Origin: Salinibacterium sp.
GTDB taxonomy: Bacteria > Actinomycetota > Actinomycetes > Actinomycetales > Microbacteriaceae
Direction of reading: 5' to 3'
DNA: 64,000 nt
Assembly (NCBI GenBank): GCA_015234465.1
Contig: JADGNA010000019.1
Coordinates: 26,052 to 90,051 of the forward strand
This document shows positions 44,629-53,642 of this stretch, piece by piece; position 1 is the first letter of the stretch, and each line of letters opens with the position of its first letter. The notes under the pieces were generated by a model, which had not been told where the DNA came from, made no database searches, and was given only the letters and a program-made list of their open reading frames with translations. A program made the translations under genes and the position numbers.

Positions 44629-44852
44629 GTCTTCTCCTGGCAGTGACGAATCTGCACGAGGACGACGGATGATCTGCTCACCCTCCGCGGTACCACCTCG
44701 CTTGCCGCATCTGGTTTCGACGAGCTCAACCCGCGATGCGACCGCTTGTTCCTTGGCTGTGACGGGCCAGACCCGTTCGGTTCTACTGGGCGGGTGCCGG
44801 GGCATCCGCTGTTCTGCCGAAGACTCCCCGGTGATGGCCGGATCAGCGCCTG
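44629..44852 (-). promoter_or_regulatory. T-box riboswitch leader of ileS (tRNA-Ile sensor)
   Basis: The - strand leader holds the conserved T-box AGGTGGTACCGCGG (44698-44685). Its TGGT can pair with the uncharged ACCA end of tRNA-Ile. Upstream, a short hairpin with arms CCGG and CCGG exposes ATC (44835-44833), an isoleucine codon in the specifier position. The compact first stem, and the absence of a terminator with a T-run, fit the ultrashort translation-type T-box known for ileS in actinobacteria. In that type, uncharged tRNA frees the ribosome site (AGGAG at 44638-44634). The middle stems were not folded in detail. Confidence 0.85.
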
Positions 44853-44859
44853 TGGCTCA

Positions 44860-44889
44860 AGGATACCGTGCGGCTCGGCACGACACGAA
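44860..44889 (-). promoter_or_regulatory. Candidate promoter of ileS
   Basis: TTCGTG (44889-44884) and TATCCT (44865-44860) are 18 bases apart on the - strand. This would start transcription near 44852, just before the specifier stem. The match is moderate, and the site lies about 40 bases after the end of the lipoprotein gene. Confidence 0.4.
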
Positions 44890-44925
44890 TGCCTCCGGCA
44901 TGGGCGCTGGCGCTGCCCTCAGTCC

Positions 44926-45516
44926 TCAGTCCTCGAAGACGATGCGCAGGTAGCGAGCCCCATCGACCGCCGTCGAGTAGTACCAGCCCGCGTTCGTGAC
45001 GAGGTGCGATGCGGCTGCGCCACTCGGGTCACTCATCTCGGTGCCGCCCTCGCTGTCGCGACGCTCGTATCCCGCGGCCTCGAGTTCGGCGATCGCCTGC
45101 TCGCGCTGCTCCTCGTCGATGGGCAGCCAGGCGAACGCCACGTGTTCACTGGCCTCGCCGGGCGAGAGCAGGCAGACGAGTGGATCGTGCTCGATGAGGG
45201 GCGACATCCACTCCAGGTGCCCGCTCTCGGCCAGGGCCTCGACGTCGTACACGACGGTCAGTCCGCCGAGGTCCGTGCCGTTGAACGCCGCGAATCCCGC
45301 GCCGTCCTCTCCGATGAGGAAGGGGCATGCCTGCGATGCCGGAGGCATGTAGTCGGGATCGCCCGGGGTATCAGATGTGGCCTCCGGTCCCAGGCTGGAG
45401 GGCTCGGGACTGCCCTGCTCGCTCGCCGTGCAGGCGCTGAGGAGGAGGCAGCACGCCAGCCCGATCGCGGTGCTGGCCTTCGCCCCCGCGCGGCGCATCC
45501 GATGTTCCGTGCTCAT
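44926..45516 (-). CDS. Lipoprotein of unknown function
   Basis: A 196-residue protein with a lipoprotein signal (basic RMRRAGAK, hydrophobic core, lipobox LLSAC). A Ser/Pro/Glu-rich linker follows, then a compact domain with DGAGFAAFNGTDLGGLTVVYD, HDPLVCLLSPGE and LEAAGYERRDSEGG. Two cysteines (SQACPF and PLVCLL) may form a disulfide outside the cell. The ATG has GGGAG upstream and the gene lies 10 bases after the L,D-transpeptidase gene, so the two are probably cotranscribed. Family not recognised. Confidence 0.8.
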   Translation of the reverse strand: MSTEHRMRRAGAKASTAIGLACCLLLSACTASEQGSPEPSSLGPEATSDTPGDPDYMPPASQACPFLIGEDGAGFAAFNGTDLGGLTVVYDVEALAESGHLEWMSPLIEHDPLVCLLSPGEASEHVAFAWLPIDEEQREQAIAELEAAGYERRDSEGGTEMSDPSGAAASHLVTNAGWYYSTAVDGARYLRIVFED

Positions 45517-45526
45517 CCTTCTCCCT

Positions 45527-46435
45527 TTAGGGGGCCACCAGTACCGGCGTGCCGAGCGGCAGCCCAGCCAAGTACTGCGCCGTCGCGGCATCGACGCGGA
45601 TGCACCCGTTGGAGATGGGCCCGGAGCGGGCGTCGTGATAGTGGAACGCCGTGACGGCGACGGATGCCCCACCGAAGCCGTCGAGGGTCGGGGACTGCAC
45701 CGCGAGGGCTGTCGTCGGGTTGCCCCGCGTGTACGTGGCCGCCGGGTCGGTGAAGACCGTCATGACGAAGGTGCGGCCGAGCGGGGTGGGCGTCGCCGGC
45801 GTGCCGAAGCCGAAACCGGAGCTCTCGTAGACGCTTCGCCCCGACTCCGTGACGGAGATCGTGCCCTCGCTGAGGCTGACGCGCACGAGGTAGGGGTTCT
45901 CGTTGAGCGTCACGTCGGCGGCCCGAACCCACCCGGTCGTCTGGCCCACGACCCCGCCCGAGGGAAGGCCGGCCCGCGCCGGCAGGAGCACCCGCACCCA
46001 GTGCGGGTGCTGCTCGATAACAGGGACCGCCGTGCCGTCGTGGGCCTGCGCATGGGGAAGCTGGGCGACGGGCGATGCGCCGGGTTCGGGGAAGACGGGG
46101 ATCGAGGGAGCGAGCGCGGATGCGGTCAGCGGCAGCACGGGCGCATGCGGCTCGGGGTCGAGCGGCAGCTGCGGGATGACGGAGTACACCTGCGTCGCGG
46201 GCAGCGCGGCGAGGTCGTAGGTGGAGGGGTCCACCGGGTATTGCTCGACAGGACTGGGGCCGGGACTGGGGCTGGGGCTGGGGCTCGGACTGGGCATCGC
46301 AGTGCTCTCGGTGCTCGTGGACGCTCTCTCGGCTGGGGCGGCATCGTCGCGCGGCCAGAGGAGCACGGCGCACAGTCCTGCCGCCGCGATCGCGATGCCC
46401 GCGCCGGCGACCTGTGCCCCTCTCCGCCTGTCCAC
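45527..46435 (-). CDS. L,D-transpeptidase (YkuD domain), membrane anchored
   Basis: A 302-residue cell-wall enzyme. One N-terminal hydrophobic segment anchors or exports it. A linker of Pro-Ser repeats follows, then a middle region with an SH3-like stretch, then the YkuD domain. The catalytic motif is HYHDARSG followed by ISNGCIRVD, with the nucleophilic cysteine. Such enzymes make 3-3 cross-links or attach proteins to peptidoglycan, though some act in wall hydrolysis. The GTG start at 46435 has GAGGAAGG upstream. Confidence 0.9.
   Translation of the reverse strand: MDRRRGAQVAGAGIAIAAAGLCAVLLWPRDDAAPAERASTSTESTAMPSPSPSPSPSPGPSPVEQYPVDPSTYDLAALPATQVYSVIPQLPLDPEPHAPVLPLTASALAPSIPVFPEPGASPVAQLPHAQAHDGTAVPVIEQHPHWVRVLLPARAGLPSGGVVGQTTGWVRAADVTLNENPYLVRVSLSEGTISVTESGRSVYESSGFGFGTPATPTPLGRTFVMTVFTDPAATYTRGNPTTALAVQSPTLDGFGGASVAVTAFHYHDARSGPISNGCIRVDAATAQYLAGLPLGTPVLVAP
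46251..46294. repeat. Pro-Ser coding repeat in the L,D-transpeptidase gene
   Basis: Tandem copies of a six-base unit (GGGGCT and close variants) encode PSPSPSPSPGPSP on the - strand. It forms a rigid spacer between membrane anchor and enzyme domain, and its length may vary between strains. Confidence 0.8.
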
Positions 46436-46535
46436 GGAACCCCTTCCTCAACGTCGCCACTGTTGCGCGACTCCCACGTTCTCACATCGTGCAGCTACTC
46501 TCGCTGCGATGCGATACATGCGCAATGCTGGACGC

Positions 46536-47711
46536 ATGACGATCTCGGTCCCGTCCCTCGAGCAGCTCCGAACCCGTTCGAGCGCAAAGTGGCGCACACA
46601 CCCGAGTGACGTCCTCCCCCTCTTCGTCGCCGAACTCGATTTCGCGCTCGCCGACCCCATCGCGGAGGCGCTGCACGACAGCATCCGTCGCAGCGACACG
46701 GGCTACGCCTCGGGCGACGCTGAACTGCCCGAGGCATTCAGCCGCTTCGCCGCCGAGCGCTTGGACTGGAGCGTCGATGTCGAGCACGTGCGCTCGACGG
46801 CGGACGTCAGCTTGGGGATCGTCGAGTGCCTGCGCCGCCTGACCGACCTGGGCGACGGGGTCATCATCACGCCTCCGGTCTATCCGCCGTTCTTCGACCT
46901 CGTGCGCGAATCGGGAGCATCCGTCGTCGAGGTGCCGCTCCGAGAATCGGATGCTTCGGATCACTCCGCCTGGGCCCTCGATCTCGACGCCATCGAGGCG
47001 GCGTTCCGAGCCGGCGCGAAGGCAATGGTGCTGTGCAACCCGCACAACCCGCTCGGCCATCCGCACCCGCGGAGCGAATTCGAGGAGCTCGCCCGCATCG
47101 CCGACCGCTACGGCGTCACGATCGTGAGCGACGAGATCCACGCTCCCCTCACGCACAGCGATGGCGACTACGTGCCTTACCTCACGGTGAGCCAGGAGTC
47201 CCGCGACCACGGCATCGCGATTACCTCGGCGAGCAAGGCCTTCAACCTGGCCGGGCTGAAGTGCGCCGTCATGGTGACGGCAAGTGCGCGCATGCGTGCC
47301 GTCGTCTCCGGCATGTACCAGGAGGTCTTCTGGCGCACCTCGCACCTCGGTGCCATCGCGAGTGTCGCGGCGTTCCGCCACGGCAGTGCGTGGCTCGACG
47401 ACGCCATCGCCACGCTCGAGGGCAACCGCTCCCTGCTGACGCGCCTTCTCGCCGAGAAGCTCCCCGGCGTCGTCTATCGCGAGCCCGCTGCGAGCTACCT
47501 CGCGTGGCTCGACTTCAGGGCGCTCGGGCTCGGCGACAACCCTGCCGAGCGCCTGCTCTCGGATGCTCGCGTCGCCCTCAGTCCGGGTCCGGACTTTGGT
47601 GGGCAGGGCACAGGTTTCGCCCGCCTGAACTTCGGATGTTCGCCGGAAGTGCTAACGGAGGCGATCGAACGCATCGCCGCCGCTACCATCGGCTCCCATG
47701 ACCGCCAATGA
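46536..47711 (+). CDS. MalY/PatB-type PLP-dependent aminotransferase or C-S beta-lyase
   Basis: A 391-residue fold-type I enzyme. The PLP-binding lysine lies in TSASKAFNLAGLKC, with NPHNPLGHPH and VSDEIHAPLTH as further cofactor-site blocks. Members of the MalY/PatB group cleave cystathionine or act as aminotransferases; which applies cannot be told. The start at 46536 fits the usual family N-terminus (SLEQLRTRSSAKWRTHPSDV). An ATG at 46509 lies 10 bases after TACTCT and could be the start of a leaderless message. The end overlaps the enoyl-CoA hydratase gene by 14 bases. Confidence 0.9.
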   Translation: MTISVPSLEQLRTRSSAKWRTHPSDVLPLFVAELDFALADPIAEALHDSIRRSDTGYASGDAELPEAFSRFAAERLDWSVDVEHVRSTADVSLGIVECLRRLTDLGDGVIITPPVYPPFFDLVRESGASVVEVPLRESDASDHSAWALDLDAIEAAFRAGAKAMVLCNPHNPLGHPHPRSEFEELARIADRYGVTIVSDEIHAPLTHSDGDYVPYLTVSQESRDHGIAITSASKAFNLAGLKCAVMVTASARMRAVVSGMYQEVFWRTSHLGAIASVAAFRHGSAWLDDAIATLEGNRSLLTRLLAEKLPGVVYREPAASYLAWLDFRALGLGDNPAERLLSDARVALSPGPDFGGQGTGFARLNFGCSPEVLTEAIERIAAATIGSHDRQ

Positions 47712-48486
47712 CGACGCCAAGAACTCGACCGTACTGCTCAGTGTGACCGACGGCCTCGCCCGGATCACCCTCAACCGCCCCGCCCGCCTGAACGCGATCG
47801 ACGCCGACGCGGCGGACCGCTGGCGCGACGTCGCCCGCGAGGTCACGGAGCGCGACGATGTGCAGGCCGTGCTGCTGGATGCCGCGGGGGCGGCATTCTG
47901 CGCGGGTGGCGACGTGCAGGCGATGGCGACCGCAGACTACGACGCCGCATCGATCGCCGACCACGCGGACGTGATCCATGAGGGCCACGCCCTCCTGCGG
48001 GCGAGCACGAAGCCGATCGTCGCGGCGGTCCAGGGCGCGGTCGCGGGCGGCGGCCTCGGATTCATGCTCTGCGCCGACTACATCGTCGCCGCCGACACCT
48101 CCTTCTACGCGTCGCGCTACGCCGCGATCGGCCTCACCCCGGACTGCGGCGTGAGCACGCTCCTGACGGAGGCGGTCGGCATGCGCCGCGCGCTCCAGCT
48201 TGCCCTCAGCGACGTGCGCCTCACGGCGGACGAGGCCAAGGAATGGGGGCTCGTCACCGAGGTCGTGCCGGCGGAGCAGATCGTCGCTCGCGCCGAGGAG
48301 GTCGCGGCGCACTGGCTCGCGGGGGCGGCCGGTGCCTACGGAGAAGCGCGACGCCTGCTGCGGGCCGCGCCCCTCCGCCCAGTGCAGGAGTCCCTCGACG
48401 ATGAGGCGCGCACGATCGCGCGGGCGTTCAGCACCCCGGATGCGCAGCGCCTCATCGCCGCCTTCACCGCCCCGAGGAAGCGCTAA
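47698..48486 (+). CDS. Enoyl-CoA hydratase/isomerase family protein
   Basis: A 262-residue crotonase-fold protein. The oxyanion-hole segments are AAFCAGGDVQAM and AVQGAVAGGGLGFML, and the later block IGLTPDCGVSTLL resembles the PaaG type (isomerase-like), with Asp in the PDxG position. It acts on an acyl-CoA, perhaps in fatty-acid or aromatic-acid breakdown. Translation is linked to the aminotransferase gene by a 14-base overlap. Confidence 0.92.
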   Translation: MTANDDAKNSTVLLSVTDGLARITLNRPARLNAIDADAADRWRDVAREVTERDDVQAVLLDAAGAAFCAGGDVQAMATADYDAASIADHADVIHEGHALLRASTKPIVAAVQGAVAGGGLGFMLCADYIVAADTSFYASRYAAIGLTPDCGVSTLLTEAVGMRRALQLALSDVRLTADEAKEWGLVTEVVPAEQIVARAEEVAAHWLAGAAGAYGEARRLLRAAPLRPVQESLDDEARTIARAFSTPDAQRLIAAFTAPRKR

Positions 48487-48514
48487 CTCCCCGAAGCGGC
48501 ACGTCGATTCTTCG

Positions 48515-50179
48515 TCAGGACATGGCGGGGACGTCGACCATGTTGACCCGCTCGTTGGGAACGCAGTGGGTCATCACGAGCCCTGTCACGTCACGAGGCC
48601 CGTTCTTGCCGAGGTTCTGCATGCGCTGGATCTCCTCCGCATTCAGCGTCTGGGTCGCGAGCGGACCGAGGTCGGCCACCTCCTCGAGCGCAATGCCGAG
48701 GCCCTCACCGACCCGCGCGCCGAGCTCGTCGTCGCACATGTAGAAGTGCCACAGCATCCGTTCCTGCACGGGCCGCGCAGCCTGCCCGATGAGGGTCACG
48801 AAGTTGAGCACGAGGTCGTCCTTCTCCCAGTCCTCCAGGAGCTGGTAACGCTGGCCGGCCTGCAGGTAGTCGTTCGTGCGCGGGATGCGGGCGCGCACGA
48901 GTCGCGCATTGATCTCAGGGCCGATCTCGGACTGGTACTCGCGCGGCGCCTCAGCGAGGCCGCCCGTGATCGACGGCTCGTAGTTGACGTGCGGGTTCTC
49001 ACCGCCGCCATCGACGTAGTACGTCATCTGGCCGTCACGCTGGTTCGTCGCGACCTTCGCGTTCTTCGCCTGGTTCACCGGCAGCTGCAGATAGTTCGGG
49101 CCGACGCGGTAGCGCTGCGTGTCGCTGTAGGAGAAGGTGCGCCCGACGAGCATCTTGTCGTCGGAGAACTCAAGACCGTCGACCAGCACCCCCGTACCGA
49201 AGGCGATCTGCTCGTTCTCGGCGAAGAAGTTCTCGACATTGCGGTTGAGCACCATGGTGCCGACGTGGCGCGTGGGGAACTCGTTCTCGGGCCAAACCTT
49301 GGTGTCGTCGAGGGGGTCGAAGTCCAGTTCGGGGTGCTCGTCGTCGCTCATGAGCTGCACATAGAGCTCCCACTCGGGGTAGTCGCCCGACTCGATCGCC
49401 TGGTACATGTCGTGGGAGGCGTGCCCGAGGTCGCCCGCCTGCACGGCCGCGGCATCCGCCTCAGTGAAGCTCTTGACCCCGGCCTTGGGGATCCAGTGGT
49501 ACTTGACAAGGTGGCTGACGCCCTCCGCATTGACCCAGCGGTAGGTGTTGACGCCGAATCCCTGCATCGTGCGGTAGCTCGCCGGGATGCCGCGCGGGCT
49601 GAAGAGGTTCACGAGCATGTGCATCGACTCGGGGGTCTGCGACATGAAGTCGAAGATGCGCGCGGGCTCCTGGCGGAAGGTCACGGGGTCGGGCTTGAGC
49701 GAGTGGATGACGTCGGGAAACTTGATCGCGTCGCGGATGAAGAACACCGCGAGGTTGTTGCCCACGAGGTCCCAGTTGCCGTCCTCCGTGTAGAACTTCA
49801 CCGCAAAGCCACGCGGGTCGCGCGCCGTCTCGGATGAATCGCGTCCGCCGATGACGCTCGAGAGGCGCACCGCGACATCCGTGCGCTTGCCAGCCGTGTT
49901 GAAGAGCTTTGCCCGCGTGTACTTCTCAATGGGCTCGTCGCCGACCTTGCCGGTCGCCTCGAAGTAGCCGTAGGCGACGAAGCCGCGGGCGTGCACGACG
50001 CGCTCCGGGATGCGCTCACGGTCGAAGTGGCTGATCTTCTCGAGGAACTGGTAGTTCTCGAGCGTCGCCGGCCCTCGCGCGCCCACCGAGCGCGTGTTCT
50101 GGTTGTCGACAACCGGATGCCCCTGCCTGTTGGTCAGTGTGCCCCGCGCCGTCGATCGTGCTTGATTGTCGGGTGCCAT
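48515..50179 (-). CDS. Heme catalase (monofunctional)
   Basis: A 554-residue catalase that destroys hydrogen peroxide. The distal histidine is His63 in [16 protein letters not shown], with Asn in [13 protein letters not shown]. The heme tyrosine lies in [18 protein letters not shown]. The C-terminal part ends with [17 protein letters not shown]. The size is between the small and large catalase groups and lacks the flavodoxin-like end domain of the large ones. It indicates aerobic life. It is divergent from bioY across 142 bases. Confidence 0.96.
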   Translation of the reverse strand: MAPDNQARSTARGTLTNRQGHPVVDNQNTRSVGARGPATLENYQFLEKISHFDRERIPERVVHARGFVAYGYFEATGKVGDEPIEKYTRAKLFNTAGKRTDVAVRLSSVIGGRDSSETARDPRGFAVKFYTEDGNWDLVGNNLAVFFIRDAIKFPDVIHSLKPDPVTFRQEPARIFDFMSQTPESMHMLVNLFSPRGIPASYRTMQGFGVNTYRWVNAEGVSHLVKYHWIPKAGVKSFTEADAAAVQAGDLGHASHDMYQAIESGDYPEWELYVQLMSDDEHPELDFDPLDDTKVWPENEFPTRHVGTMVLNRNVENFFAENEQIAFGTGVLVDGLEFSDDKMLVGRTFSYSDTQRYRVGPNYLQLPVNQAKNAKVATNQRDGQMTYYVDGGGENPHVNYEPSITGGLAEAPREYQSEIGPEINARLVRARIPRTNDYLQAGQRYQLLEDWEKDDLVLNFVTLIGQAARPVQERMLWHFYMCDDELGARVGEGLGIALEEVADLGPLATQTLNAEEIQRMQNLGKNGPRDVTGLVMTHCVPNERVNMVDVPAMS

Positions 50180-50321
50180 GTCTCACTCCTCATGTCGAAC
50201 CGCCGGTGTCTACAGACCCACTGTGCATCGCTTGTGCGGGTCGTGCACGGATGCTCGGGGAACGTGGAGGATGCTGGTCTGGCCCCCATAGGATGGCACC
50301 ACCCGTCGAAAGGAATGTCGC

Positions 50322-50921
50322 GTGTCGACTCTCACCCTCAGCCCTGGTCGCCCGACCCTCGCCGACCGTCTCGTCTCGCGGAGCCTCGCCATGGACGTCG
50401 TGCTCATCACGGCGGGCGCCGCCGTGGTCGCGGTCGCGTCGCAGCTTTACATTCCGATCCAGCCCGTGCCGATCACGATGCAGACGCTCGCGGTGCTGCT
50501 CGTCGGCAGCACGCTCGGAGCACTCCGCGGCACGCTCGCGATGGTGCTCTACATGGCGCTGGGTCTCGTGGGCCTTCCTGTCTTCAGCGAGGGTGCGTCG
50601 GGGGCGGCGGTGCTGTTCGGCGCGACCGGCGGGTACATCATCGGCTTCGCCTTCGCGGCCGCGCTCACCGGCTGGCTCGCCCAGCGCGACTGGGACAAGA
50701 AGTTCCTGGGCGCCGCCCTCTCCTTCAGCGCCGGCACGGTCGTGATCTTCGCCTTCGGTCTCCTCGGCCTCGCGATCACCCTCGGCGGCACGCTCGAGCA
50801 GACGCTCGCGTGGGGCCTCTACCCCTTCATCATCGGCGGCATCATCAAGGCCGGCATCGCCGCGGCTGCTGTCCCTGCGTCGTGGAAGCTCGCCGACCGC
50901 ATTGCGAAGGCGCGCGACTAA
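50322..50921 (+). CDS. bioY: Biotin transporter BioY (ECF substrate-binding component)
   Basis: A 199-residue membrane protein with six predicted helices and the BioY segments QLYIPIQPVPITMQTLAVLL, followed by LYMALGLVGLPVFSEG and GATGGYIIGFAFAA. It binds biotin in the membrane. The partner ATPases (BioM/EcfA) and BioN/EcfT are not in the window, so it may use a shared ECF module or act alone. The GTG start has AGGA 7 bases upstream. TAGGAT at 50289-50294 is a possible -10 box, with no clear -35. Confidence 0.94.
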   Translation: MSTLTLSPGRPTLADRLVSRSLAMDVVLITAGAAVVAVASQLYIPIQPVPITMQTLAVLLVGSTLGALRGTLAMVLYMALGLVGLPVFSEGASGAAVLFGATGGYIIGFAFAAALTGWLAQRDWDKKFLGAALSFSAGTVVIFAFGLLGLAITLGGTLEQTLAWGLYPFIIGGIIKAGIAAAAVPASWKLADRIAKARD

Positions 50922-50939
50922 CAGCGCCCAACCGTCAGC

Positions 50940-50970
50940 GACGGCCCGACCGCAGTGCGGTCGGGCCGTC
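50940..50970 (+). terminator. Strong hairpin terminator after bioY
   Basis: A perfect 14-base stem (GACGGCCCGACCGC with its complement) closes a three-base loop. It lies 19 bases after the bioY stop and is followed by GTCGTCT rather than a T-run. It separates bioY from the peptide-type ABC operon downstream. Confidence 0.75.
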
Positions 50971-51058
50971 GTCGTCTGCGGGGCTATGCTTGTCGGTGGG
51001 ATTTGTTGCACTCAGCCCAACAATCCCGATCCCGACCGCACCCACCTCGAAGGACTTC

Positions 51059-52696
51059 ATGCGTCGCGCCCCAAGAACTCTGACCGTCATCGGCGGATCC
51101 GCTCTCACCCTCAGCCTGCTTGCGGGCTGTGCCGCCGCCGCTCCCACCTCTGAGGAACCTGTCGCCGGCGGCACGCTCATCTACGCGACGGGTGACGCCG
51201 AGCCCAGCTGCCTCGACCCCCACGTCGGCGGCAACTACCCGCAGGCGCTACTCGCCACGCAGTACATCGAGTCCCTCGTCTCCAAGAACGCGGACGGCGA
51301 CATCCTCCCGTGGCTCGCGGAGTCATGGAAGGAGAGCGACGACGGCCTCAGCTGGGAGTTCACGCTCCGCGACGACGTGAGCTTCACCGACGGCACGCCG
51401 CTCACTGCCGACGCCGTCGCCGCGAACATCGCCCACCTCAAGGACCCTCAGACCGCGTCGTCGACCGGCTACCTCGCGGTCGGCAAGATCGAGTCGATGA
51501 CATCCGTCGATGAGCACACGCTCCGCATCGACCTCTCGGCTCCCGACAGCGCGCTGCTCGATTCCTTCAGCATGCCGTGGGTCGGCATCCAGTCCCCCAC
51601 AGCACTCGAACGTGGCCAGGACGTGAACTGCGAGTCCCCCGTCGGCACGGGTCCCTTCATCGTCGAGGAGTGGACGAGGCAGCAGGGTGTGCGCCTCGTT
51701 CGCAACGAGGACTACAACTCATGGCCGGGCGACGCCGCGCACGAAGGCCCCGCCTGGCTGGAGGCGATCGACTGGCGCTTCATCCCGGATGCCGCGACGC
51801 GCTATGCCGCTCTCCAGTCCGGCGAGGTCGACGTGATCGACAACCCCCAGCCCAACTCCCTTGCGGCGGCCACAGAAGACGGGCCGATCACCGCGATCGC
51901 CGCACCGCGGCCGGGCGCCTCCAACCGCATCGAACTGAACGCGGGCAAGGCGCCGTTCGACGATGAGCGCGTTCGCGAGGCGTTCATCCGCGCCGCCGAG
52001 GTCAACGACGGCATCGAGGGCCTCTTCTTCGGCACGGTGGCCCGGTCATACTCCGTGCTCTCAAGTGTCGAGGCCGAGTCACTCTCCACGCCCGAGTACT
52101 TCGACGTCGACCTCGACGCCGCCAACGCGCTCCTCGATGCCGCAGGATGGACGCAGCGTGACGCCGATGGCTACAGGGTGAAGGATGGCCAACGTCTCGT
52201 GCTGGAGTTCCCCGTCAGCACGAACCAGTCGGTGCCGGCCGAGCAGTCGCTCTTCGAGCAGATCCAGGCGACGACGAAGCAGGCGGGGTTCCAGGTGATC
52301 CTCGAACCCCTCGACCTGTCGAGCTGGTACGGCGCCCTCGCCGCGCACGAGTACAACCTCGTCAGCGCGCCGTACACCAAGGTTGGGCCCGACGTGCTGC
52401 GCATCCTGTATCACAGCGACTCCACCGTGCCGGCGCCGAGCGGCTACTTCGCCAACCTCGCCCAGCTGAAGGACCCCAAGCTCGACGCGCTCCTGACGCA
52501 GGCGAGCGAGACGACGGATGCCACGCTTCGCGCCGAGCTCTACGAGGAGGCGCAGGACATCGTGCTCTCCGGCTACCACGTGCTCCCGCTCTACGACCAG
52601 CAGAACCACTACCTGCATGGCGAGGACGTGGAGGGCATGCGCGCCCTGCCGACCGTGTCGACCCCGACGTTCTTCGACGCCTGGCTCGCGCGCTGA
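51059..52696 (+). CDS. Peptide-type ABC transporter substrate-binding lipoprotein, second system
   Basis: A 545-residue SBP_bac_5-family protein, first gene of a five-gene operon. The ATG at 51059 has AAGGA 5 bases upstream and gives a lipoprotein signal ending LLAGC (Cys23). The body shows WLAESWKESDDGLSWEFTLR, with VGTGPFIVEEWTRQQGVRLVR and late LPLYDQQNHYLHG. The long frame to the left covers bioY in another phase and is not coding. It is not a close copy of the binding protein at 10320. Ligand unknown. Confidence 0.92.
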   Translation: MRRAPRTLTVIGGSALTLSLLAGCAAAAPTSEEPVAGGTLIYATGDAEPSCLDPHVGGNYPQALLATQYIESLVSKNADGDILPWLAESWKESDDGLSWEFTLRDDVSFTDGTPLTADAVAANIAHLKDPQTASSTGYLAVGKIESMTSVDEHTLRIDLSAPDSALLDSFSMPWVGIQSPTALERGQDVNCESPVGTGPFIVEEWTRQQGVRLVRNEDYNSWPGDAAHEGPAWLEAIDWRFIPDAATRYAALQSGEVDVIDNPQPNSLAAATEDGPITAIAAPRPGASNRIELNAGKAPFDDERVREAFIRAAEVNDGIEGLFFGTVARSYSVLSSVEAESLSTPEYFDVDLDAANALLDAAGWTQRDADGYRVKDGQRLVLEFPVSTNQSVPAEQSLFEQIQATTKQAGFQVILEPLDLSSWYGALAAHEYNLVSAPYTKVGPDVLRILYHSDSTVPAPSGYFANLAQLKDPKLDALLTQASETTDATLRAELYEEAQDIVLSGYHVLPLYDQQNHYLHGEDVEGMRALPTVSTPTFFDAWLAR

Positions 52697-52703
52697 CGCC
52701 GCG

Positions 52704-53642
52704 ATGGGAGCGAGGGTGTTGCGGTGGGTCGCCGCGAAGGTTGCCGGTGGCGCCTTCGTGCTGTGGGCCATCGCGACGCTCATCTTCTTCGGCCTGCGAC
52801 TGATCCCAGGCGACCCGGCCCAGGCACTCCTCGGTGGGCCCGGGTCGCAGGCCTCGGAGGAGGCCCTCGCCCTCGTTCGTCGCGAACACGGCCTGGACCT
52901 GCCGCTCGCGGAACAGTACCTCCTCGCGATGGGGCGGCTCGCGACGGGTGACCTCGGCACGTCCTACTCACTCCGCCAGGACGTGCTCACGCTGATCGGG
53001 GAACAGTTCTGGGGCACCCTGCTGCTCACCGTGCTCTCGCTCGCGACGGCGTGGGCGATCGCGCTGCTCCTGGCGACGTGGGCGACGCGAGGCAGCCGCT
53101 CTGGCCGCGCCGTGGCATCCGGCCTCGAGGTCGTTGCCTCCGCCGTGCCGCACTTCTGGCTGGCGTCGATGCTCATCCTGCTCTTCAGTTCACTCCTCGG
53201 GCTGCTGCCGCCCGTGAGCGTCGAAGGGCCGAGCGGGCTTGTGCTGCCAGTGCTCACGCTCGCGCTGCCCCTCGCAGGGTTCCTTGCGCAGGTCATGCGC
53301 GAATCGCTCGCCGACGCACTCGAATCGCCCTTCGTGCTCTCGGCGCGCGCCCGCGGGGAGAGCGAGACTGGCGTCCGGTGGAGACACGCCATCCGGCACG
53401 CCTCACTGCCGGCCATCTCGCTCTCGGGCTGGGCCTTCGGCTCCCTCATCAGTGGCGCGGTCGTCGTCGAGACGGTCTTCGCCCGACCTGGCCTCGGCCG
53501 GAGCCTGCTCAACGCGGTCACGGCGCGCGACATCCCCATGGTCACGGGCATCGCGCTCGTCTCGGCGCTCGCGTTCGTGCTCGTCACGATTGCGACCGAC
53601 GCGATCGACCGCGTCGCCGACCCGCGGCTGAGGCGCGCATGA
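52704..53642 (+). CDS. Peptide-type ABC transporter permease (DppB-like), second system
   Basis: A 312-residue permease with the DppB pattern: LRLIPGDPAQALLGGPGSQAS after the first helix, HGLDLPLAEQYLLAMGRLATG outside, and the ATPase-contact loop SARARGESETGVRWRHAIRHA. The ATG lies 7 bases after the binding-protein stop codon. It partners the DppC-like permease that follows. Confidence 0.93.
   Translation: MGARVLRWVAAKVAGGAFVLWAIATLIFFGLRLIPGDPAQALLGGPGSQASEEALALVRREHGLDLPLAEQYLLAMGRLATGDLGTSYSLRQDVLTLIGEQFWGTLLLTVLSLATAWAIALLLATWATRGSRSGRAVASGLEVVASAVPHFWLASMLILLFSSLLGLLPPVSVEGPSGLVLPVLTLALPLAGFLAQVMRESLADALESPFVLSARARGESETGVRWRHAIRHASLPAISLSGWAFGSLISGAVVVETVFARPGLGRSLLNAVTARDIPMVTGIALVSALAFVLVTIATDAIDRVADPRLRRA

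Noticed and set aside
49991..52696. A 901-codon frame across bioY and the second binding protein
   Set aside because: The first 356 codons are a shadow of catalase and bioY. The lipoprotein signal and ribosome site place the true start at 51059.
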